Part shown: positions 1 to 5,949 of the stretch, piece by piece
Numbering within the stretch: the stretch's first letter is position 1
How the letters are laid out: each line of letters starts with the position of its first letter
NCBI GenBank assembly: GCA_029555925.1
Contig: JAKPQU010000149.1
Span: 1 to 7,959, forward strand
Length of the DNA stretch: 7,959 nucleotides
Direction: 5' to 3'
From: Bacillota bacterium
Lineage (GTDB): Bacteria; Eremiobacterota; SpSt-956; JAKJGF01
The notes under the pieces: generated by a model
What the model saw: only the letters and a program-made list of their open reading frames with translations
What the model was told of the DNA's origin: nothing
The model's database searches: none
Program-made: the position numbers and the translations under genes

Positions 1-1935
1 ATTTCATGTGTTAATGGAACAGAACATACTGTAAAATCAAGACCTGATACCCTGAAAAATGATAAAAAAAGAATTTCCGCTCTTTTAAATATCCGGGGAA
101 ATTATTCTACTTCCGATAGGGGCTTTTCTGTAAGAATAACAGGTCAGAAACATGGCCTGAAACATATGGAAGATACTACAGGTTTTTTAGAAATAGAAGG
201 CATATCTTTCCCTGAATACAGGGATCATTATCTGAATATGGCTCTGAATATTATCAATGTCTGTTCTCTTGCCATATTAAATGCCAGATTTTATGACACA
301 ATCATAGAAGCAAAAAAACAGGAAGAATATGCCAGAATGGAGGCGGAACGTTTAAACAGGCAACTGGAAGAAACACTGAAACAGGTAAGAATACTGGCAG
401 TAGAAGCAGAAAAATCCAATCTGGCAAAAGGATATTTCCTGGCCAATATGAGTCATGAAATAAGGACTCCCCTGAATGCTATTACAGGTATGACAGGTCT
501 TCTTCTCGATACCACCGTTGACAGAGAACAGAAAGATTTTATTAACATAATAAGGAACAGCAGCAATATTCTTCTCTCATTAATAAATGATATACTGGAT
601 TTTTCAAAGATTGAATCAGGCCTTATGGAGCTTGAAGAACAGCCTTTTAATCTTCATGTATGTGTGGATGAAGCCATTTCTCTTATAAGTCATGAAGCAC
701 GAAAGAAAAATATTAAACTGAACAGCTCTTTTTCCGACAATATACCTGCGTCGTTCACAGGCGATATTACCAGGCTCAGGCAGATACTTGTCAATCTTCT
801 GTCAAATGCAGTGAAATTTACCGGTGCCGGATATATTATGTTATTTGTTACAGGTAAAAAATCAGACGGAGATATATATGAACTGGAATTTTCCGTGAAA
901 GATACAGGTACGGGTATAAAGGAAGAACATAGAGACCTTATTTTTAAACCTTTCAGCCAGGCCGATAGTTCCACTACGCGTAAATACGGAGGAACAGGTC
1001 TTGGTCTTTCTATCTGCAAACATATCTGTGAAATGATGGGTGGAACTATATGGTTTGAAAGTGAAGCAGGCAAAGGAACAACTTTTTATTTTACTGTTAA
1101 ATTAAAAACCTCCTATGATTTATCAGATAAGAAACAGGAAACAGTTATATTTGACCCGGATATGGCCGGAAAGTATCCTGTCAGAATATTAGTGGCCGAA
1201 GATGTTGCTGTCAATCAGGAAGTGATACGTAATATGTTAAAAAACATGGGATATCTTCCTGATATAGCATCAAATGGTCTGGAAGTAATTGAAGCATTAA
1301 AACGTCAGCCCTATGACCTGATATTTATGGATATGCACATGCCTGATATGAATGGAATTGAAGCAACAAAATATATAAGAAAAAACTGGCCCGAAGAGAA
1401 TCAGCCTGTTATAATTGCTATGACTGCAGGAGTTTTTGAACAGGATAAGGAATTATGTTTTTCCTGCGGTATGGATGACTATATATCAAAACCTCTACAT
1501 ATGGAGACATTGAGAGAAATTATCAGTAAATATAATAAGATAAAGGACGTTAAAAAAAGTTCTTCCGAAGAAGCTACAGACAGGAGCGACATATTTAATA
1601 AAACAGAACTTTTAGAAAGTATGAACAGAGATGAAAAACTCCTGAAAGAACTTGTAGATATATTTCTGAATAAGGTTCCTTTACAGATTGAAAAATTAAA
1701 ACAGACTTTTAATAAAGGGAATTTAGAGCTTTTTATGCGTCAAGTCATTTCAATTAAAGGGGTATCGGCGAATATGAGTGCGAACTTATTGATGAATAAA
1801 GCTTCGGCACTTGAAGATATGGTAAAGAAAGGAAGGACAGACGAAATACCGGCAGGTATAAAAGAACTTGAAGAAGAATTTGAAAATTTTAGAATATTTG
1901 TAAGTCAGATGAAGGAATATAGAGGCTATGTCTGA
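1..1935 (+). CDS. Hybrid sensor histidine kinase with receiver and HPt-like tail, 5'-partial
   Basis: The frame is open from base 1 to the TGA at 1933-1935, giving 644 visible residues, so the start lies upstream. ATG 166 is a poor start: no ribosome site precedes it and the sensor-like sequence continues across it. Order, counting from base 1: a sensor remnant (about 1-100) with the conserved-looking stretches [19 protein letters not shown] and [10 protein letters not shown], which I cannot assign to a named domain; a coiled coil (about 100-140); HisKA with phospho-acceptor His152 in [11 protein letters not shown]; HATPase with N box LLSNAVKF, G1 DTGTGI and G2 GGTGLGLS; a receiver with acidic pair Glu400/Asp401, phospho-Asp444 in MDMHMP and Lys497 in SKPL; and an HPt-like four-helix tail (about 530-640). 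The tail reads [13 protein letters not shown] where families have HxLKGxxANxGA, so the acceptor His is missing. No membrane segment is visible; it is probably cytoplasmic. It should autophosphorylate and pass the phosphate to its own receiver. It overlaps the next gene by 8 bp. Confidence 0.93.
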   Translation: MSCVNGTEHTVKSRPDTLKNDKKRISALLNIRGNYSTSDRGFSVRITGQKHGLKHMEDTTGFLEIEGISFPEYRDHYLNMALNIINVCSLAILNARFYDTIIEAKKQEEYARMEAERLNRQLEETLKQVRILAVEAEKSNLAKGYFLANMSHEIRTPLNAITGMTGLLLDTTVDREQKDFINIIRNSSNILLSLINDILDFSKIESGLMELEEQPFNLHVCVDEAISLISHEARKKNIKLNSSFSDNIPASFTGDITRLRQILVNLLSNAVKFTGAGYIMLFVTGKKSDGDIYELEFSVKDTGTGIKEEHRDLIFKPFSQADSSTTRKYGGTGLGLSICKHICEMMGGTIWFESEAGKGTTFYFTVKLKTSYDLSDKKQETVIFDPDMAGKYPVRILVAEDVAVNQEVIRNMLKNMGYLPDIASNGLEVIEALKRQPYDLIFMDMHMPDMNGIEATKYIRKNWPEENQPVIIAMTAGVFEQDKELCFSCGMDDYISKPLHMETLREIISKYNKIKDVKKSSSEEATDRSDIFNKTELLESMNRDEKLLKELVDIFLNKVPLQIEKLKQTFNKGNLELFMRQVISIKGVSANMSANLLMNKASALEDMVKKGRTDEIPAGIKELEEEFENFRIFVSQMKEYRGYV

Positions 1936-2734
1936 AAAACATATATTTCTCCTACTTAAATTAATATTGTTTGGTGCCGTAATTATGATGGCTTTTACCA
2001 TCTCTGCTATCCGGTATGGCCTTGTTTCCAGAACTTATGAAGAGAAATATATCTTTACCGACAGTTCATTTCCTTCAGAAATTCCTGGAGGCGATAATAT
2101 ACTGATTTTTACGTCTGAAGACGGTATACCGTTACATACGAAATCTCAGACCGGTTATCTTGATCTGGTTATCAAAGAAGCTTGCCGGAGGATTGGAGTG
2201 ACTGTTCATATATTTTCTCTCCCCGCTGAAAGAGCTTTACAGAATGTAAATGACGGTATTAATGACGGTGATTTTACCAGGATTACAGGTCTGGAAAAAA
2301 AATATCCCAATCTCGTTTTAGTGCCGGAAGAGCTTGTTTATCATGAATATATGGCTTTTACAAAGCATGTAACAGATAAAGTAAACGGATGGTCAGGTCT
2401 TAAACCTTATGACGTAGGAATTATTACAGGGTGGAAAATACTGGAAGCAAATGTAAAAGGCACAAGATCTTTAGTGAAAGTTAGAGACGAAAAGGTACTT
2501 TTTACCCTTCTTGAAAATGAAAGGGTAGACATAGTAACTTATTACCTCCTCGGAGGAAATGCCATTGTTAAAGAATTGAATTTTAAGGATATTCATGCCA
2601 TTGAACCTCCTGTTTCTGTAAATCCTATGTATCTTTATCTTAATAAAAAGCATAAATCTCTTATACCTAAACTCGTAGTATCTCTGAGAGAATTGAAAAG
2701 GGACGGCACGTATGATAGATTATTCGGTCAGTGA
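1928..2734 (+). CDS. Membrane-anchored periplasmic solute-binding protein (SBP family 3-like)
   Basis: 268 residues. Residues about 7-27 form one hydrophobic segment after a short lysine-containing start. There is no lipobox cysteine and no clear signal peptidase site, so an uncleaved anchor with the rest in the periplasm is likely. The body (about 55-268) resembles the bacterial extracellular solute-binding protein family 3 fold (amino-acid-binding type): a [15 protein letters not shown] helix, then [22 protein letters not shown] with an arginine near the usual ligand site, and a C-terminal [19 protein letters not shown] helix typical of the family. The ligand is unknown. No ABC permease or ATPase lies nearby, while kinases flank it on both sides, so I infer a sensory rather than transport role. 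The start overlaps the preceding gene by 8 bp, with AAGGA at 1912-1916 inside that gene, so translation is probably coupled. A cleaved, soluble protein is the main alternative. Confidence 0.85.
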   Translation: MSEKHIFLLLKLILFGAVIMMAFTISAIRYGLVSRTYEEKYIFTDSSFPSEIPGGDNILIFTSEDGIPLHTKSQTGYLDLVIKEACRRIGVTVHIFSLPAERALQNVNDGINDGDFTRITGLEKKYPNLVLVPEELVYHEYMAFTKHVTDKVNGWSGLKPYDVGIITGWKILEANVKGTRSLVKVRDEKVLFTLLENERVDIVTYYLLGGNAIVKELNFKDIHAIEPPVSVNPMYLYLNKKHKSLIPKLVVSLRELKRDGTYDRLFGQ

Positions 2735-2737
2735 TAG

Positions 2738-2743
2738 AAAGGA
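2738..2743 (+). promoter_or_regulatory. Ribosome binding site of the membrane hybrid kinase
   Basis: AAAGGA lies 6 bases before ATG 2750 and just after the TGA at 2732-2734 of the binding-protein gene. It supports that start. There is no room for a terminator or a full promoter between the two genes, so they should share a transcript. Confidence 0.75.
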
Positions 2744-2749
2744 ATATAT

Positions 2750-5014
2750 ATGACAGGATCATTAATTCCTCCGCGGTACAGTATTGCAAGAAGACTCTTT
2801 ATGTATATTTTTTTTGCAGGGTTTTTTATGACTCTGTTATGCACCGGTCTGATTTTATATATTCAGTACCGTCAGCAAATTAATAATATTGAAAAAAATC
2901 TTTCTAATGTAAAAACAGGTTATGTACCTTCTGTGAGCAGTACTCTGTGGATTTCAGATTATGAACTTCTGGAACAGCAGTTAAAAGCAATAGTAAATCT
3001 GCCTGATATTGTATATGTATCTGTAAAATTTCCTGACGGTAAGATTATGTCTGCCGGTGCTATACCGGAAGGTAAAACTCTTACAGGTATTTTCCCTCTT
3101 GTATCAAATTTCAGAAATAAAGAAATTCCCCTTGGAACCCTGACTGTTACTGCCACTCTTAATCAGGTGTATACTGATCTTGCAGATACTGCGTGGATTG
3201 TTATTGGCGGTTCTGCTCTGATTATTTTTGTAATGTGCGGTATTTTTCTTTTAGCTTTTCAAACATTTGTCGGAAGACACCTTTCATACCTTGCATTACA
3301 GGTTTATGAATTTGACCCTTACAGACGTGATAAAACCTTTGAGATTAAAAACAGATTTCATACTGAAGATGAACTGAGCAAACTTTTTAAGGCTTTTAAT
3401 AGTATGGTTAACAATTTAAATAATACATTCACAGATCTTGAAGAAGCCAATCAACATTTACGGCAGGAAATAAAAGAAAGGGAACAGGCACAATCATCCC
3501 TGAGGGAGAGTGAAGAAAGATTTCGCGCTTTATTTGAACAGGCTTCTGCAGGTGTTGCTCAGATTGAAATAAAAACGGGGAAATTTATGAAGATTAATAA
3601 GGCATACTGCGATATATTCGGATATACTCCGGAGGAAATGAGCAGTATTACATTTCAACAGTTAATTGAGCGGGATGACAGTGATCTGGGCAATATAAAT
3701 TTACTGCTCGAAGGAAAGATCAGAGAATTTACTGCGGAAAGGAGATGTCATCATAAATCCGGTTCTCCTGTCTGGGTAAATCTGACAGTTTCTCCTCTTA
3801 AGGCTGCCGGAGGAGAAGACACTTATTATATGACAATTGTCCAGGATATTACGGAACGTAAATCGATGGAAGAACAAAAAAATAAACTCGAACATCAGCT
3901 CCGTCAGTCCCAGAAAATGGAAGCCATAGGAACCCTTGCAGGAGGGATTGCCCATGATTTTAATAATATTCTGGGAGCAATCATCGGGTTTACTGAACTT
4001 TCTATGCTTGAGTTGCCTCCTGATAGCCCTGTTAATGATTATTTAAATAGAATTCTCATGTCCGGTAATCGTGCCAGAGATCTTGTAAGACAGATACTTG
4101 TCTTCAGTCGTAAAGAACAGCCTGAATGTAAACCTGTTGAAATAGGTTCAGTTGTAAGGGATTGTCTGAAATTACTCAGGCCCTTACTTCCTTCTACTGT
4201 TGAAATAAGAGAACATATTCGGATAAAATCCGGTATCATTATGGCAGATACAACTCAGATACATCAGATACTAATGAACCTCTGTACAAATGCTTCCTAT
4301 GCAATGAGAGAAAAAGGTGGACTTATTCATATAGAATTAACTGATATTGATATATCAGTCCCTTATCCTGCAGAACTTAAATCAGGCCCATATGTCATGC
4401 TTACTGTAAGCGATACAGGAGCCGGTATGGAAAAAAATGTTATGGATAGAATATTTGAGCCATATTTTACTACCAAAAAACAGGGCGAAGGTACAGGCAT
4501 GGGACTCTCTGTTGTCTATGGAATTATAAAAAATTACGGAGGCCATATAAGCGTTTACAGTGAACCTGGCCAGGGTACCAGTTTCCATATATATCTTCCC
4601 AGGATCGGCGGGAACATAGTCTCTGAAAAATCTGAACAGATAAAGGGAGGTCATGAAAGAATTCTCTTTGTAGATGATGAAAAAGAACTCGTTAATGTCT
4701 ACAGAATAATGCTGAACAAACTCGGCTATGACGTTACTGCCATGTCTGACAGTGAAGAAGCCCTTAATCTCTTCAGGCACGAACCTGATAAATTTGATCT
4801 TCTTATTACAGATTATACTATGCCGAAATTTACAGGAACAGAGCTCGCTTCTGAGATTTTTAAAATTAAACCCGATTTCCCCGTTATTCTCTGCAGCGGC
4901 TTCAGTGAAACATTAGATAAAGAACATGCAGCCGGTATAAGAGAATTTTTAATGAAACCTCTGAATAAAAAGATTGTTTCACTGGCTATAAGGAAGGTTC
5001 TGGATAAACAATAA
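2750..5014 (+). CDS. Membrane hybrid histidine kinase: periplasmic sensor, PAS, kinase core, receiver
   Basis: 754 residues. Two membrane segments (about 16-38 and 148-170) enclose a periplasmic sensor of about 110 residues containing a VPSVSSTLWISD motif, similar in style to CHASE/Cache-like sensors but not assigned to one. A HAMP-like linker follows (about 171-225; TEDELSKLFKAFNSMVNNL), then a coiled coil and one PAS domain (about 252-372, ending in DITERK). HisKA has His402 in GGIAHDFNNILGAI, the signature of the NtrB-like group. HATPase shows the N box MNLCTNASYAM, G1 DTGAGM, F box IFEPYFTTK and G2 GTGMGLS. The C-terminal receiver has Asp642/Asp643, phospho-Asp688 in LITDYTMP and Lys736 in MKPL. 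All catalytic residues are present, so it looks active. There is no DNA-binding output, so the phosphate must go to a partner elsewhere or the receiver tunes the kinase. The periplasmic face makes it the natural partner of the binding protein encoded 15 bp upstream. Confidence 0.95.
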   Translation: MTGSLIPPRYSIARRLFMYIFFAGFFMTLLCTGLILYIQYRQQINNIEKNLSNVKTGYVPSVSSTLWISDYELLEQQLKAIVNLPDIVYVSVKFPDGKIMSAGAIPEGKTLTGIFPLVSNFRNKEIPLGTLTVTATLNQVYTDLADTAWIVIGGSALIIFVMCGIFLLAFQTFVGRHLSYLALQVYEFDPYRRDKTFEIKNRFHTEDELSKLFKAFNSMVNNLNNTFTDLEEANQHLRQEIKEREQAQSSLRESEERFRALFEQASAGVAQIEIKTGKFMKINKAYCDIFGYTPEEMSSITFQQLIERDDSDLGNINLLLEGKIREFTAERRCHHKSGSPVWVNLTVSPLKAAGGEDTYYMTIVQDITERKSMEEQKNKLEHQLRQSQKMEAIGTLAGGIAHDFNNILGAIIGFTELSMLELPPDSPVNDYLNRILMSGNRARDLVRQILVFSRKEQPECKPVEIGSVVRDCLKLLRPLLPSTVEIREHIRIKSGIIMADTTQIHQILMNLCTNASYAMREKGGLIHIELTDIDISVPYPAELKSGPYVMLTVSDTGAGMEKNVMDRIFEPYFTTKKQGEGTGMGLSVVYGIIKNYGGHISVYSEPGQGTSFHIYLPRIGGNIVSEKSEQIKGGHERILFVDDEKELVNVYRIMLNKLGYDVTAMSDSEEALNLFRHEPDKFDLLITDYTMPKFTGTELASEIFKIKPDFPVILCSGFSETLDKEHAAGIREFLMKPLNKKIVSLAIRKVLDKQ

Positions 5015-5180
5015 AATTTATCAGGAATTATGCATTTTGTCATTGCGAGGAAGCGAAACGAAGAAGCAATCCCAGCAGGATTCTGTTGTTAGGACTGGAT
5101 TACTTGGCGGTAATCGCAATGACAGGCTTCCTCTTTTTTATCAGTTTCTTTCGTAGCAGGATAGATGGTCTTTTTATAGA
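5015..5180. other. Intergenic gap between the membrane kinase and the PAS/CxxC gene
   Basis: This 166-bp gap contains the inverted-repeat element at 5039-5123 and a six-T run at 5134-5139. I see no convincing -35/-10 pair. AGGA at 5158-5161 is about 20 bases before ATG 5181, too far for a normal ribosome site. The gap suggests that the three-gene operon ends here, with the repeat possibly marking the transcript end, but read-through into the next gene cannot be excluded. Confidence 0.6.
5039..5123. repeat. Degenerate inverted-repeat element of the GTCATTGCGAGG type
   Basis: The ends are perfect 10-bp inverted repeats: GTCATTGCGA at 5039-5048 and TCGCAATGAC at 5114-5123. A second inner pair, AAGCAATCC at 5064-5072 and GGATTACTT at 5097-5105, matches with one mismatch. 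Between the outer and inner pairs the left arm has 15 bases and the right arm 8, so the right arm looks eroded or replaced. Sequences beginning like the left arm are, from general knowledge, common dispersed palindromes in environmental bacterial genomes. There is no transposase. It could be a small non-autonomous mobile element or a REP-like palindrome, and its transcript could fold into a long hairpin. Confidence 0.7.
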
Positions 5181-5861
5181 ATGTTGTCTTTTATGAAGAA
5201 CTATGAGAAAATACAAAAAGAAGAACCTGTTAATAAACAGGAAGAAACTCTGGAAAACGTTGAAATTCTGGGGAAAAGACTGGAAGAGACAGAAGAAAAA
5301 TTCAGGATATTTTTTGAGCATACACTGGAAATCTTTATAATAATTGACGGAAAAACAGGGAAGATCCTACAGGTTAACAAACCTGTTTCTTCCATACTTG
5401 GTTATGATATAAAAGAACTTTCAGGCAAACATTATTCAGTATTATTCCCGGCAAAATCTGAGTTTTTACAGGAAGACAGACTGGAAACCATAAAGATTCA
5501 TGATGCGGTAATAGAATATCATGATGTTTTGAGAGCAGATGGCTCCCTGTGTCCTATGGATATTACCATTACGGTAATAGACTGGAACATGGAAAAAGCC
5601 ATACTGGTATCGTTAAGAAACAGTGAGGAACGTAAGAGAGTAGAAGAAGAAAAGGAAAAACTTCTTCATGAACTGGAAGAAGCACTTAAAAATATAAAAA
5701 TACTCAGAGGTCTGCTCCCTATATGTTCTTCCTGTAAAAAAATAAGAGATGACAGGGGATACTGGTTGCAGCTGGAAGAATATATTCAGAGCCATTCCGA
5801 TGCAGAATTTACCCACAGTATATGCCCTGATTGCAAGAAGAAATTATATCCAGATATGTGA
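5181..5861 (+). CDS. PAS domain protein with C-terminal double-CxxC (zinc-finger-like) tail
   Basis: 226 residues. A charged coiled coil (about 8-40) leads into one PAS domain (about 36-152; FFEHTLEIFIIIDGKTGKI, then LGYDIKELSG, ending in SLRNSEERKR). A second coiled coil follows (about 148-176). The tail LRGLLPICSSCKKIRDD...HSICPDCKKKLYP contains Cys182, Cys185, Cys215 and Cys218, with His212 beside the second pair. This tail is familiar to me from the C-termini of many PAS and receiver proteins in environmental bacteria; zinc binding is inferred from the two CxxC pairs. There is no kinase, cyclase or DNA-binding domain and no membrane segment, so it is a soluble sensor or adaptor with unknown output. 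The start is uncertain: ATG 5181 and in-frame ATG 5193 both lack a good ribosome site, and an in-frame TAG at 5154-5156 limits upstream extension. Confidence 0.87.
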   Translation: MLSFMKNYEKIQKEEPVNKQEETLENVEILGKRLEETEEKFRIFFEHTLEIFIIIDGKTGKILQVNKPVSSILGYDIKELSGKHYSVLFPAKSEFLQEDRLETIKIHDAVIEYHDVLRADGSLCPMDITITVIDWNMEKAILVSLRNSEERKRVEEEKEKLLHELEEALKNIKILRGLLPICSSCKKIRDDRGYWLQLEEYIQSHSDAEFTHSICPDCKKKLYPDM

Positions 5862-5871
5862 TATAATAATT

Positions 5872-5896
5872 ATAGTGAAAAGTGAATAGTGAAAAG
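5872..5896 (+). repeat. Short tandem-like direct repeat
   Basis: ATAGTGAAAAG occurs at 5872-5882 and again at 5886-5896, an 11-bp perfect repeat with a 14-bp period just after the stop of the PAS/CxxC gene. Such AGTGAA-rich stretches are often simple-sequence remnants. A regulator site is possible but unsupported. Confidence 0.5.
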
Positions 5897-5913
5897 AATA
5901 AAACATCAATCAC

Positions 5914-5931
5914 TACCGGTAATTGGTACCA
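5914..5931. promoter_or_regulatory. Two adjacent 8-bp palindromes, possible operator
   Basis: TACCGGTA at 5914-5921 and TGGTACCA at 5924-5931 are each perfect palindromes, with centres 10 bp apart, about one helical turn. They sit directly before the ribosome site of the four-PAS kinase gene, where a bound protein could block expression. No clear promoter pair was found. A TATAAT hexamer at 5862-5867 lacks a matching -35. Chance occurrence is quite possible. Confidence 0.25.
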
Positions 5932-5935
5932 TAAT

Positions 5936-5941
5936 AGGAGA
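5936..5941 (+). promoter_or_regulatory. Ribosome binding site of the four-PAS kinase
   Basis: AGGAGA lies 8 bases before ATG 5950. It is the strongest ribosome site in the window and fixes the start of the last gene. Confidence 0.8.
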
Positions 5942-5949
5942 GAAAGTTT

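Noticed and set aside
166..168. ATG 166 as the true start of the first kinase
   Set aside because: The same frame is open back to base 1, a conserved-looking sensor motif crosses the ATG, and no ribosome site precedes it.
690..1073. Minus-strand open frame of 127 codons inside the first kinase gene
   Set aside because: It lies opposite the well-conserved HATPase region and its translation has no recognisable domain; a shadow frame.
4382..4780. Minus-strand open frame of 132 codons
   Set aside because: It is antisense to the HATPase and receiver of the membrane kinase, with no recognisable domain.
4728..4916. Plus-strand open frame of 62 codons in another frame
   Set aside because: It overlaps the receiver of the membrane kinase, whose catalytic residues are all in the main frame.
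5039..5123. Insertion sequence or CRISPR unit
   Set aside because: There is no transposase and no repeated spacer pattern; only one palindromic unit of 85 bp is present.
5862..5867. TATAAT hexamer as a promoter for the last gene
   Set aside because: No acceptable -35 hexamer lies 15-19 bases upstream; TTGCAA at 5831-5836 is 25 bases away, and the region is AT-rich, so the match is weak evidence.
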